From the NCBI RefSeq assembly GCF_000633455.1, contig NZ_AYMG01000029.1:62001-126000 (forward strand): a stretch of 64,000 bases of DNA. The letters are read 5' to 3'. The DNA comes from Pedobacter jeongneungensis. GTDB taxonomy: Bacteria > Bacteroidota > Bacteroidia > Sphingobacteriales > Sphingobacteriaceae. Shown piece after piece: positions 16,932 through 26,500 of the stretch. The stretch's first letter is position 1; every line of letters begins with the position of its first letter. The notes below the pieces were generated by a model. It did no database searches. It saw nothing but the letters and a program-made list of their open reading frames with translations, and was not told the DNA's origin. Made by a program: the position numbers and the translations under genes.

Positions 16932-17633
16932 ATGACTTTTTTCGATTTTACACTCAGGCTGATTATAGCTTTTATTTTAGGTGCCGCAATTGGTACCGAA
17001 CGCCAATGGCGGCAACGGATGGCAGGATTACGAACCAATATGTTGGTTTGTATCGGCGCTTGTATGTTCGTTATCCTAGGCGTAAAAGAGGGTGGCGATG
17101 CCGCCGGCAGGGTAATTTCTTATGTAGTAAGCGGCATTGGTTTTCTAGGTGCAGGCGTCATCATGAAAGATGGTCTAAATGTACGTGGCCTTAATACCGC
17201 CGCAACCCTATGGTGCTCAGCAGCAGTTGGTGCATCATGCGGAACGGGCTTTATTGCTGAAGCAGGCATTTTTACCGCCCTTATTATCCTTACCCACATA
17301 TTTATGCGCCCTGTTGGTGTAAAACTTAGCCGTTTACCTTTAAAAAACGCGCACATTCCCGTGCCTTATGTCCTCATTATCAAATGCAGGCAGGACGTAG
17401 AAAACCACCTACGTGTGCTGCTACTGCAATTTACCAGTAATGACAGCAAACTTTTGCTACGATCGTTAAAAAGTACTGATGATGGAGATCCTTCCATCGC
17501 CATTATTACTGCCGAAATATTCGCCAATAGCAATGAAGATGCCCTGATGGAAAAAATTGCCGGTCGGCTAACCATCGAGCAACAGGTATCCGAAATCAGC
17601 TGGAATAAATCCGGAGATGATAACGACCTGTAA
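16932..17633 (+). CDS. mgtC: MgtC/SapB family membrane protein
   Basis: 233 residues. N-terminal ~140 residues form about five membrane spans with the family blocks GAAIGTERQWRQRMAGLRT and GIGFLGAGVIMK. The ~90-residue C-terminal part is soluble and ACT-like. MgtC proteins support growth in low Mg2+ and, in some bacteria, inhibit the F-type ATP synthase. The P-type Mg2+ ATPase starts 36 nt downstream, so the two form an operon. The leader upstream suggests post-transcriptional control. Confidence 0.85.
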   Translation: MTFFDFTLRLIIAFILGAAIGTERQWRQRMAGLRTNMLVCIGACMFVILGVKEGGDAAGRVISYVVSGIGFLGAGVIMKDGLNVRGLNTAATLWCSAAVGASCGTGFIAEAGIFTALIILTHIFMRPVGVKLSRLPLKNAHIPVPYVLIIKCRQDVENHLRVLLLQFTSNDSKLLLRSLKSTDDGDPSIAIITAEIFANSNEDALMEKIAGRLTIEQQVSEISWNKSGDDNDL

Positions 17634-17668
17634 AACAACCGAATACCCCGCCCCTAATATATACACAA

Positions 17669-20374
17669 ATGACAGTTGCAAAAGAAATCAAAAGAATCCT
17701 TCCAGAGCACAGAAAAATATGGTCGAACAATAACGAGGAAGCAGCAAGTACCAAACTACAAAATGTTTCGAGGGCAGATCATAATTTTTACTTTGCCATT
17801 CTCGACAGCAGTGAAGAAGGTCTCTCGGCCATACAATCGAAAGAAAGATTAAATCGCTTTGGACCAAATGAAGTGCACCATGAAAAAGCACCTGCATGGA
17901 TTAAACAGCTTTTCCAGGCTTTTATCAATCCCTTTATTGGTATTCTGCTCATTATTGCCCTGGTATCTTTTATCCTCGATGTATGGTTGGCCCGGCCTGG
18001 AACTGCAGATTATAAAACCGTAACCATGGTGGCCATTATGGTATTGGCCAGCTCCTTACTCCGTTTTTTTCAGGAATATCGGAGCAACCGGGCGGCAGAG
18101 CAACTTAAAAGTATGGTTAAAACCACGGCCACAGTTTTAAGAAGATTGGTTGGCAAAAAGGAAGTGGATATTAAAAAACTGGTTCCAGGTGATATCATCA
18201 TACTTTCTGCAGGTGATATGATCCCTGCTGACTGTCGCATTGTACAGTCAAAAGATCTTTTTGTTAGCCAATCTATGCTTACAGGAGAAGCTTTACCCGT
18301 TGAAAAAAGAAGTCTGGTGATCCGAAACGCAGAGAAAAAGCCACTGTTTGAGCTCGATAACATCTGTTTTATGGGTACCAATGTAGTAAGCGGCTACGCT
18401 ACCGCCGTGGTGGTAAATACCGGCAACCTAACCTATTTTGGCTCCTTAAGCAAAGAAATTACAGGTAAACGTGCCGAAACTAATTTCGATAAAGGTGTAA
18501 ACAAAGTGAGTTATCTCCTTATCCGTTTTATGGTGGTAATGGTGCCGCTCATTTTCTTAATTAACGGGTTAATTAAAGGAAACTGGTGGGATGCCTTACT
18601 TTTCGCTATTGCAGTGGCTGTGGGCTTAACCCCCGAAATGCTACCGATGATTGTTACCGCCAACCTGGCAAAAGGTGCCATGAACATGAGCAAACACAAA
18701 GTAATTATTAAACGCCTTAATGCCATCCAGAATATCGGTGCGATGGATGTACTCTGTACAGATAAAACCGGAACCCTTACCATGGATAAAATTATACTGG
18801 AGCGGCACTTGAATATTTTTGGCGATGACGATGAAGAGGTTTTAAAATGGGCCTACCTGAACAGTTTTCACCAAACTGGCTTAAAAAACCTGCTTGATGT
18901 TGCAGTGCTCGAACACGTAGAACTGCACGACTACCTGAAAGTGGAAGAAAGTTTTTTAAAGGTTGACGAGATTCCTTTTGATTTTCAACGGCGCAGGATG
19001 TCGGTGGTTTTAAAACAGCGCAATGGAAGGCATTTGCTCATCTGCAAAGGTGCTGTTGAAGAAATGCTTGATTTATGTAGCTCTGCCTTCGATCCGGGCA
19101 CGGACAAACAGCTCCATATCGAATCAGACAAAGTGATGCCCATGAGCAAAACCATGCGCGAAATGATCCTGGATACCTCAAAAAAACTAAATGCAGAGGG
19201 ATTAAGGGTTTTACTGGTGGCTATCCGCGAGTTTGATGACAGGGCTTTAAACTATAGTGTACAAGATGAAAACCAGATGATCCTCACCGGATTTATAGGA
19301 TTTCTTGATCCTGCCAAGCCATCTGCAAAAACCGCCATAGAGGCCCTGCAAAACCTGGGTATAAATATTAAGGTACTTACTGGTGATAATGAAATTGTAA
19401 CTAAAAAAATCTGTAAAGATGTGGGTATTCCTTTCAGTAAGATATTGCTGGGAACTGAAGTAGAGAAAATGAGCGATCAGGACCTGCAGCATCAGCTTGA
19501 CGGAGTTTCCATTCTGGCAAAACTTAGTCCGCTGCAAAAATCGAGGGTAGTTAAGCTACTTCAGGCTAAAGGCCATACAGTGGGGTTTATGGGTGATGGG
19601 ATTAATGATGCCGTAGCCTTAAGAGATGCTGATGTAGGAATCAGTGTAGATACTGCAGTTGATATTGCGAAAGAAAGTGCCGACATCATCCTCTTGGAAA
19701 AAGACCTGATGGTTTTACGTAAAGGGGTAATCTATGGCAGAAGGACTTTTGGCAACATCATCAAATACATCAAAATGACGGCCAGCAGCAATTTCGGCAA
19801 TATGTTCAGCATGTTGGGCGCAAGTGCACTGCTCCCATTTTTGCCAATGCTACCTGTTCAGATCCTGATCCAGAATTTACTCTATGATGTATCTCAAATC
19901 TCCATACCATGGGATAAAATGGATGACGATTTTATTAAAGGACCGAAAAAATGGGATGCTTCAGGCATTATGAAGTTTATGCTGTACATCGGCCCGATTA
20001 GCTCCATTTTCGATTACGCCATGTTCGCCGTAATGTTCTTTGTTTTTAAAGCCAATAGTCCAGCACACCAGCAATTGTTTCAAAGCGGCTGGTTTATCGA
20101 AGGTTTATTGTCGCAAACACTTATTGTGCACATGATCAGGACAAAAAAAATCCCTTTTATCCAAAGCTGGGCAACCACACCTGTTGTGGCACTTACTTCA
20201 TTAATTATGGTGATTGGAATATTGATTCCCTTTTCACCTTTTGCTTCCGCACTAAAAATGCAACCCCTGCCTATTGCCTATTTCACCTGGTTAATTGGCA
20301 TCCTGATAAGCTATTGTATGCTCACTCAATTTATTAAAACCCTGTACATTAAAAAATTTAACCAATGGCTTTAA
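17669..20374 (+). CDS. mgtA: Magnesium-translocating P-type ATPase (MgtA/MgtB)
   Basis: 901 residues, the usual MgtA length. Cation-ATPase N-domain (~35-110), actuator domain with LTGEALPVEK (TGE loop), phosphorylation motif DKTGTLT (Asp365), hinge GDGINDAVALRDADVGIS, and ten expected membrane helices, six of them C-terminal. It imports Mg2+ at the cost of ATP. It follows mgtC by 36 nt, and a 45-codon ORF overlaps its last 10 nt. Regulation probably comes from the leader before mgtC. Confidence 0.92.
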   Translation: MTVAKEIKRILPEHRKIWSNNNEEAASTKLQNVSRADHNFYFAILDSSEEGLSAIQSKERLNRFGPNEVHHEKAPAWIKQLFQAFINPFIGILLIIALVSFILDVWLARPGTADYKTVTMVAIMVLASSLLRFFQEYRSNRAAEQLKSMVKTTATVLRRLVGKKEVDIKKLVPGDIIILSAGDMIPADCRIVQSKDLFVSQSMLTGEALPVEKRSLVIRNAEKKPLFELDNICFMGTNVVSGYATAVVVNTGNLTYFGSLSKEITGKRAETNFDKGVNKVSYLLIRFMVVMVPLIFLINGLIKGNWWDALLFAIAVAVGLTPEMLPMIVTANLAKGAMNMSKHKVIIKRLNAIQNIGAMDVLCTDKTGTLTMDKIILERHLNIFGDDDEEVLKWAYLNSFHQTGLKNLLDVAVLEHVELHDYLKVEESFLKVDEIPFDFQRRRMSVVLKQRNGRHLLICKGAVEEMLDLCSSAFDPGTDKQLHIESDKVMPMSKTMREMILDTSKKLNAEGLRVLLVAIREFDDRALNYSVQDENQMILTGFIGFLDPAKPSAKTAIEALQNLGINIKVLTGDNEIVTKKICKDVGIPFSKILLGTEVEKMSDQDLQHQLDGVSILAKLSPLQKSRVVKLLQAKGHTVGFMGDGINDAVALRDADVGISVDTAVDIAKESADIILLEKDLMVLRKGVIYGRRTFGNIIKYIKMTASSNFGNMFSMLGASALLPFLPMLPVQILIQNLLYDVSQISIPWDKMDDDFIKGPKKWDASGIMKFMLYIGPISSIFDYAMFAVMFFVFKANSPAHQQLFQSGWFIEGLLSQTLIVHMIRTKKIPFIQSWATTPVVALTSLIMVIGILIPFSPFASALKMQPLPIAYFTWLIGILISYCMLTQFIKTLYIKKFNQWL

Positions 20375-20502
20375 ACCCTTCCAATAAACGATGGTTGCTG
20401 GCAATCCTCTATATGATCATCATGGTGGTGCTGGCAGCCTGGCTCGAAACTCATTTTCATCACCATAAAGATTCAATAAAGCCAATTCATATAAAAAAAT
20501 GA
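20365..20502 (+). CDS. 45-residue single-span membrane peptide overlapping the mgtA 3' end
   Basis: ATG 20365 lies 10 nt inside mgtA in another frame and the ORF ends at TGA 20500-20502. The peptide starts MALNPSNKRW, has one hydrophobic span (~9-27, rich in Leu, Ile, Met, Val) and a His-rich tail (THFHHHKD, then PIHIKK). Overlap with mgtA implies translational coupling. Enteric bacteria have unrelated tiny membrane proteins (MgtS, MgtR) that bind MgtA or MgtC and change their stability; a similar role is a reasonable inference. The His tail could bind a divalent metal. Confidence 0.6.
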   Translation: MALNPSNKRWLLAILYMIIMVVLAAWLETHFHHHKDSIKPIHIKK

Positions 20503-20600
20503 CTTCTGCTGTTCGCTATACCGATGAAAAACCGGTGCCGCTTCCATCAGGTTTATTTTACAATGGCTTAGTACTAAAAATAAAAAATGCATCAGATTAA
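20499..20600 (+). CDS. 33-residue ORF coupled (ATGA) to the small membrane peptide
   Basis: The start overlaps the previous stop as ATGA. It encodes a soluble peptide beginning MTSAVRYTDEKPVPLPSG and ending KIKNASD, with no membrane span or signal. It stops 17 nt before the end of the converging unknown gene. The tight coupling is the only support; it could be chance. Confidence 0.3.
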   Translation: MTSAVRYTDEKPVPLPSGLFYNGLVLKIKNASD

Positions 20601-20617
20601 GTTTAAAGCATTTTATC

Positions 20618-20917
20618 TTATTTAAACCTTTCACTTTTATTGAGTTTCCGGATTCTGCTGCTTACAAAATTGATACTCACATCATTATAAATGGTTTTAT
20701 AATGTGCGATATGCATTTCAATATCAGCGAGTTTTTTCAGGTATTCAATGTACAAAGCTTGCAAGTGCAAACGCTTAGATCTCGTGGCTTCAAGTTCGGC
20801 AAGTAGCTGAAGATCATCTTCATCACCTGGGCAAGTTTGTTCCATTCTGAGGTTTTCTTCCAGTTTGATCAGCAGGCATTTTAAATGCTCATGCTGGCTT
20901 CTATTAATCCCCTGCAT
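20618..20917 (-). CDS. Hypothetical small helical protein
   Basis: 99 residues, predicted almost wholly alpha-helical with long heptad-like stretches (LQLLAELEATRSKRLHLQALYIEYLKKLADIEMHI). It has one Cys at 14 and one in QTCPGDEDD, with no signal peptide or span. It lies just beyond the terminator of the large TonB operon and converges on the mgtA tail. I do not recognise the family. Confidence 0.55.
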   Translation of the reverse strand: MQGINRSQHEHLKCLLIKLEENLRMEQTCPGDEDDLQLLAELEATRSKRLHLQALYIEYLKKLADIEMHIAHYKTIYNDVSINFVSSRIRKLNKSERFK

Positions 20918-20930
20918 TCATTTTTGTTAA

Positions 20931-20960
20931 AACCCGGGGAGCAATGATGTTCCCCGGGTT
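20931..20960 (-). terminator. Terminator at the end of the fasciclin/TonB operon
   Basis: Perfect 10-bp GC-rich stem AACCCGGGGA / TCCCCGGGTT with a 10-nt loop, 16 nt past the IPT/NHL stop, followed on the minus strand by TTTTAACAAAAA. Confidence 0.8.
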
Positions 20961-20975
20961 AATCATCAGATCAAT

Positions 20976-23144
20976 TTATTTCAAAAACACTTTTCGAACG
21001 GCTTTATTCGTGGCATCTAAAATATAGATGTTTCCTTCCTGATCTATAGCCATATCGTCCATAGAAGCAATTTTCGCAGTTGCTAATGTTCCATCGGCAA
21101 AACCTGAAGTAAACTTAGCAAGGGTTGAAGTACTTCTGGCGGCAATATCAATCTCCCTGAGCGCATAATTAAAGCGGTCGCCGGCAATCAATTTCCCGGT
21201 ACCATAAGGCATTAAACCGCCTGCAATGCTATTAAATCTGGCCTGGGTGCCAATTCCATCCTGAAAACCCGGATCGCTAAAACCGATCCAGTTAACAAGG
21301 TTTGATCCACCAGCTTCGATATACGAAATGGCATTATTGCTTGCAGAACCTGAATCTACATAATACAAATTCCCTGAAGCATCAACCACAGGATGAGCAG
21401 TAGGCCAAAGCGGTCCGGTAACTTTGGTAAAGCCACCAATGGCATTTACTTTGTTCATCCCTGCAAAAGCGCCGTTTACATTTACGTAAAGGTTCCCTGC
21501 GTTATCAAATGTCATTAAACCTGGCGAGAAACCGGAAACGTAAACGGTATTTTGGCCCGAAGGCGTTATCTTTCTAATCTGGTTACGGCCAATATCAGAT
21601 ACGTAGATATTGTTCTGCTTATCAATCACGATACCAAAAGGCGTATCAAAAATAATATCCGAGCCATTTGCCTGCAAAACCGTTACCGTACCGTTCGGGG
21701 CAATTTTTTTCACCACTTTGTTCATCCGGTCTGTTACAAACACATTACCGTTGTTATCAACCGCAATACCGGCCATGAAAGTTCCAAAAGTATTGCTATT
21801 TGGTCCGCCCGCTAAAGTAATCATGCCCGCTCTTCTAAAATCCTGTGGGGCTAAAGCTTCCTGTCCGGCTACCACCACTTTTAAATCGCCTGTACTTAAA
21901 CCTGCCGGAGCATCCAATACCAATATATTTTCGCTCGCCGTTTTTACCGCAGCCAATACGCCATTGAAATATACTTTGTTATCGGCAGCAGTTGTACTAA
22001 AGCCAGAGCCCTTGATGGTCACAGTTGTTCCTGCCAAACCATTATCCGGACTAACGGAAAGGATACCAAGGGTCTGATCTTTAAATTGTGGTCCATCTGT
22101 GGGTTGATCATTCACCACTACCCTTACACTCCCGCTACCTGTACCACCTGGCAACACCAATGTAATCTGGTTTGCAGAGACCGATGTAATTGGCACAGCA
22201 ACATCGTTGATGAATACTTTATTTTCATCAGCCAGACTACTGAACAATGTACCCGATATGGTCATTTCGGTGCCTTTTGGCCCGCTTAATGGGGTAACAA
22301 TGCCAATAGATGGCGGTGCAACCACGGTAAAAATTGGTCCTGTAATTTTTTGGCCATTTATATTTACCGATAACGGGCCAGTTTTTACGCCATCCGGAGC
22401 TACAACAACCAGTTTTTCCTTGCCGGCTTCCAATACAGTTGCAGCCGTTCCATTAAAATCAATAATATTCCCAACGGCAAGTTCTTCAAATCCGGTTCCA
22501 TTTATGGTTACCTTTGTATTTTTACCTCCAGTTAAAGGTTTAATACTTTCAATAGCCTGATAAGTAAAATTCTGGCCTTTAGCTTCTTTTCCGTTTACTT
22601 TTACCATGATGGCACCAAAACCTGCATCGGCAGGTACCTCGGCAACAATCAGGTTATCTGATACGCTTACCACCAATGCCGCTTTACCGTTGATAAAAAC
22701 GGTTGCTGGTGTTGTGGTACTGCTAAAACCCGCTCCGGTAATCCTGATCTGTGAACCTGCAGGTCCATTTGCAGGCAAAACGGTTGTAATGGTCAAATCC
22801 TGATAGGTATACGGACCGATATCAAAACTTTGGGTATCGTACTTTAAGGCCAATGCACCTGTAGTTCCGCCTTCGGGCATGCGGATCACCAGGGCTTCGG
22901 CTGTTGCACTGATTACTTCTGCGGCTTTACCCGCAATGGTAGCGGAATATTGCCTGACATCAGTACCAAAGCCCTTTCCGGTAATGGTTACCAAAGTACC
23001 TGCATTCCCGCTGTTTGGGTAATAACTTTCTATTTTAAACGCTACCGCCTCGGGTTCGGTTTTATCCTTTTTACAGGCTCCGATGATGAGCATCAGGAAA
23101 AGCATCAATCCGATACTTAAACTCCTTTTATGTTGAATGATCAT
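20976..23144 (-). CDS. IPT/TIG-repeat lipoprotein with C-terminal NHL beta-propeller
   Basis: 722 residues. A lipoprotein signal ends LMLIIGAC-KKDK (Cys24). Five immunoglobulin-like IPT/TIG repeats of ~80 residues follow (each opens like V-x-P-x-x-G-x-x-G-T-x-V-T-I, ~37-440). The last ~280 residues hold NHL-type repeats (GIAVDNNGNVFVTD, GIVIDKQNNIYVSD, DMAIDQEGNIYILD) that should fold as a propeller. Such proteins bind glycans or other proteins at the cell surface. It is the last gene of the operon, 17 nt after the Oar-like receptor, and may be its surface partner. Confidence 0.85.
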   Translation of the reverse strand: MIIQHKRSLSIGLMLFLMLIIGACKKDKTEPEAVAFKIESYYPNSGNAGTLVTITGKGFGTDVRQYSATIAGKAAEVISATAEALVIRMPEGGTTGALALKYDTQSFDIGPYTYQDLTITTVLPANGPAGSQIRITGAGFSSTTTPATVFINGKAALVVSVSDNLIVAEVPADAGFGAIMVKVNGKEAKGQNFTYQAIESIKPLTGGKNTKVTINGTGFEELAVGNIIDFNGTAATVLEAGKEKLVVVAPDGVKTGPLSVNINGQKITGPIFTVVAPPSIGIVTPLSGPKGTEMTISGTLFSSLADENKVFINDVAVPITSVSANQITLVLPGGTGSGSVRVVVNDQPTDGPQFKDQTLGILSVSPDNGLAGTTVTIKGSGFSTTAADNKVYFNGVLAAVKTASENILVLDAPAGLSTGDLKVVVAGQEALAPQDFRRAGMITLAGGPNSNTFGTFMAGIAVDNNGNVFVTDRMNKVVKKIAPNGTVTVLQANGSDIIFDTPFGIVIDKQNNIYVSDIGRNQIRKITPSGQNTVYVSGFSPGLMTFDNAGNLYVNVNGAFAGMNKVNAIGGFTKVTGPLWPTAHPVVDASGNLYYVDSGSASNNAISYIEAGGSNLVNWIGFSDPGFQDGIGTQARFNSIAGGLMPYGTGKLIAGDRFNYALREIDIAARSTSTLAKFTSGFADGTLATAKIASMDDMAIDQEGNIYILDATNKAVRKVFLK

Positions 23145-23161
23145 AATATCTATTTTTGATG

Positions 23162-26100
23162 TTAAAAACTATACCTTAATCCCAGTTGCATCTGTACCCT
23201 CGAACTAAAATAGTCGATACTATAAGGCTGACCTGGGTTGTTGAAGGTAAATACCGGGTAGTTGCCTGCATTTTGCTGTGGCGGGAACAAAGTTGGCGTT
23301 AAACCTACGCTGCTGGTGGAGTTAAAAGTATTTGGCGAGAAATACTGTACGCCCCAGGTTTTATTGATGAGGTTAGTAAGGTTGATGATATCTACATTTA
23401 AACTCAGCGATTGCGATTTATTGCTATTTATAAACAGCTCGTGTGCCAGATGCAGATCGGCCTGAACATTCCATGGGGTACGCCCTTTGTTACGCTCGGT
23501 AAAATCACCCCTGCGGCTACTCAGGTATTTGTTGCCATCAATAAACTGATTAAAAGCTGCCGCCTGTTGAGCTGCCGTTTGTGCAGGCAGATCTTTAAAA
23601 TAGCGGATGGCTTCTTCACGTAATGGAATATAGGCCAAACTTACCTGTTGCGATAAACCCTGGATACTGCTGTTTACAATACCATAACTAAACGGACTGC
23701 CCGATTGCGCACTGAAGAATAAACTTATTGTGGTTCTTCCTGCTTTTTCCCAGGCATGATTATAGCCTATACTGGAAACGATGCGGTGCCTGGTATCGAA
23801 ATTGCTATAGCTCAATGCCGGGTTATTGGGTACCAGCGCCTGGTTTAACTGCCAGTTACTCTCCATCGAGTTACGTACACCATTGCTTAAATCTTTCGAT
23901 TCGCCATAGGTATAAGAGGCGGTAATATTTAAAGCCTTGATAAACGTTTTGGTGATTGATCCCGTTAGGCTGTAACGGTAGCCCTGACTGGTATTGCTCA
24001 ATAAGTAAACATTAGAAAAACGTGGATCAACCGTTCCGCTGTAAACCGGTTGTTGTTTTTGTTTATCATAACCATAATACAGTGGATTATCCTTGGTATT
24101 CAATTGCTGAAAAAGTACATCTTTTAAACTTTTGGTGTACATGCCTTCAACTGTAAAACGCCAGTCGTTATCGGTTTCGTAATCGATACCCAAACTTCCG
24201 CGGAATACCTGTGGCATTACAAAATTGTTATCCACCAGATCGATCTGTGTACGGCCACTATTCGGGTTATTAATTACCGCACCGTTTTGCTTTATAAAAT
24301 TCCCTATCCCATTCGGACTTGGTTTAATGGCATCGCTACCTGGCGCAAAGGGCTGCTGATCGGCACGCTGATCGAAAGCACCAAAGTTATTTCCTGTATT
24401 GTAATAGGCATAGGCTAGCCAGGCAAAAGGAATACGGCCTGTAAATAAACCTGCACCTCCCCTTACAATCAGTTTTTGATTACCCAGCGCATCATACCTG
24501 AAACCTAAACGGGGTGATAACTGTACCTTGTTTAAAAATTTGTTTTCGATGCGGTTAAGCGGTGTGTAGGTATAGGTATTGCCAAAATTTGGGTCAGCCA
24601 TAATATCTTTTACCTTATCGCTCAATGCTGGCATGGTTGGCAAATTCACCATATCGGCACGTAAACCTGGTGTAATACTCAATTTATCGCTAATCCTGAT
24701 TTCATCCTGCACATACAAGCTGTACATGTTTACATTAAAATCGGCAGCCGGATTCGCCAACAGGTAATCGCGGCTGTTATTGGTATAATTGTAACTGCCC
24801 CTCACGCGGTAAGGATTATTGCTGATAAAATCTTCGATGCTTTGGTAGTCTACCCTACCGTTCCAGGCATTAACAAAACCATATTGGATGTTGTACAACT
24901 CGTTATGCGTACCCACCAAGATTTTATGGCGGCCCTTCGTCCAGTTTAAGTTTGCGGTAAATTCCCATGTTTTTTGTTTCATGTTGAAGATACTCGCTTC
25001 GCGGTCGGTACCCAGATAAATGGTGGTTCCGGGCGTGCGGCCCATAATTTGTACCTGTGGCAATGTAGGATCGCTTAAAGGATCGCGGCTATCGCTCACA
25101 TGCGTAAAACCCACCAATACATTTCCGGAGAGTTCGTTATTGAACCGGCTTTTTAACTCGGCGACGGTACTGGTTTGGTTATTTTTCTGTTCAAAAGCCA
25201 TACTGCTGAAACGGAAATCCTGCTGATCGCGGTCCATATGGGTGGCCTTACTAAAAATCGTATTGTTCCTGATGGCCAATTGGTGTTTATCGCTGATGTT
25301 CCAGTCTAAACGGTTAAAGAATTTTTGCGATTTGTTCGAATTGGTGTACACACCTGCGGTACCTGCATCGAAAACATTGCCATAACGGGTTTTAACGGCA
25401 TTGCTGATTAAATCAGCATCGGCTACGCTCAGGATATGACTCGTTTCTGCTGTACCTACATACAGTTGCGTAGGATCCTGACGGTGGGTAATCTCCTCAT
25501 TGCTAAAAAAGAAGAGTTTATTTTTAATGATCGGGAAACCTATACGCACACCTGCCTGGTAATCCTCAAAGTCGCTGTTCATTTTACCCAGACTGCCTAC
25601 ACGGTCGTTGCCCGTAATGACTGCATTCCGGCCAAAGCCATAAACTGATCCGCTCACTTTATTGGTGCCACTACGGGTTACGGCATTGATCGACCCGCCT
25701 GTAAAATTTCCGATTTTAACATCAAATGGCGCCAGGTATACCTGCATGTCTTCAATGGCATCTAAGGAAACGGGATTGGTACGGGTACTGCTTCCGTTCA
25801 TGCCCGATGTTCCGGTTTGTCCACCAAGCGAAGGGCTAAAACCAATGGCATCGTTATTTACGGCTCCATCAATGGTGACGTTGTTATACCGAAAATTGGT
25901 TCCACCGAAGCTGTTGTCGCGGCTACCCTGCGGGGTTAAGCGGGTAATATCGGTGATGCTCCGGTTAATCGTGGGCATATTTTTGACCTGTTCGGCACTG
26001 ATATTTTTACCAGTTCCATAATTATCAGCCTTTAGTTTGGGTTTCGCCCTGCCCGACACCATTACGGTGCTCAGTTCCTGTGCATTTTCCTGCAGTACAA

Positions 26101-26473
26101 AGTTGAGCTGCTGGCTACCGCCTAAACGTACCGAAACATCATTCAGCACTTCAGTTTTCATCCCGGTGGTAGAAACGGTTAGCGTATAGGGCGAACCAAT
26201 GCGTAAATTGTTTAAAAAATAGCGCCCATCGGCATCGGCAGAAATGGCATAACGTGTTCCCGAAGGGGTGTGAATGGCCACAATGGTTGCACCGGGTATG
26301 GCAATTCCTTTGATATCTTTTACCTGCCCGGTTAAGGAACCGCTTGTTTCTTGTGCCATACCATAAAAGGATATGAACAGGAAAACACAGAGCATGATTA
26401 TTTTCAGCCCAGCCTGCTGCAGTAAAAACATCTCCTGCAAAAAGACGGGGGTTGGATATATATTTTTCTTCAT
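23162..26473 (-). CDS. TonB-dependent receptor, Oar-like, with carboxypeptidase-regulatory-like domain
   Basis: 1103 residues. A signal peptide around residues 25-40 (IIMLCVFLFISFYGMAQ) is followed by a CarboxypepD_reg-like domain (GSLTGQVKDIKGIAIPGATI), a plug domain (MPTINRSITDITRLTPQGS) and a 22-strand-type barrel ending MQLGLRYSF with the terminal Phe needed for BAM assembly. It lacks an STN domain, unlike the receptor at 33-36.5 kb, so it is not expected to signal to FecR. It imports or binds an unknown ligand. It sits between fasciclin and IPT/NHL genes in one operon. Confidence 0.87.
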   Translation of the reverse strand: MKKNIYPTPVFLQEMFLLQQAGLKIIMLCVFLFISFYGMAQETSGSLTGQVKDIKGIAIPGATIVAIHTPSGTRYAISADADGRYFLNNLRIGSPYTLTVSTTGMKTEVLNDVSVRLGGSQQLNFVLQENAQELSTVMVSGRAKPKLKADNYGTGKNISAEQVKNMPTINRSITDITRLTPQGSRDNSFGGTNFRYNNVTIDGAVNNDAIGFSPSLGGQTGTSGMNGSSTRTNPVSLDAIEDMQVYLAPFDVKIGNFTGGSINAVTRSGTNKVSGSVYGFGRNAVITGNDRVGSLGKMNSDFEDYQAGVRIGFPIIKNKLFFFSNEEITHRQDPTQLYVGTAETSHILSVADADLISNAVKTRYGNVFDAGTAGVYTNSNKSQKFFNRLDWNISDKHQLAIRNNTIFSKATHMDRDQQDFRFSSMAFEQKNNQTSTVAELKSRFNNELSGNVLVGFTHVSDSRDPLSDPTLPQVQIMGRTPGTTIYLGTDREASIFNMKQKTWEFTANLNWTKGRHKILVGTHNELYNIQYGFVNAWNGRVDYQSIEDFISNNPYRVRGSYNYTNNSRDYLLANPAADFNVNMYSLYVQDEIRISDKLSITPGLRADMVNLPTMPALSDKVKDIMADPNFGNTYTYTPLNRIENKFLNKVQLSPRLGFRYDALGNQKLIVRGGAGLFTGRIPFAWLAYAYYNTGNNFGAFDQRADQQPFAPGSDAIKPSPNGIGNFIKQNGAVINNPNSGRTQIDLVDNNFVMPQVFRGSLGIDYETDNDWRFTVEGMYTKSLKDVLFQQLNTKDNPLYYGYDKQKQQPVYSGTVDPRFSNVYLLSNTSQGYRYSLTGSITKTFIKALNITASYTYGESKDLSNGVRNSMESNWQLNQALVPNNPALSYSNFDTRHRIVSSIGYNHAWEKAGRTTISLFFSAQSGSPFSYGIVNSSIQGLSQQVSLAYIPLREEAIRYFKDLPAQTAAQQAAAFNQFIDGNKYLSSRRGDFTERNKGRTPWNVQADLHLAHELFINSNKSQSLSLNVDIINLTNLINKTWGVQYFSPNTFNSTSSVGLTPTLFPPQQNAGNYPVFTFNNPGQPYSIDYFSSRVQMQLGLRYSF

Positions 26474-26500
26474 CAGTTTAATTTTAATTGCCTACGTTTC

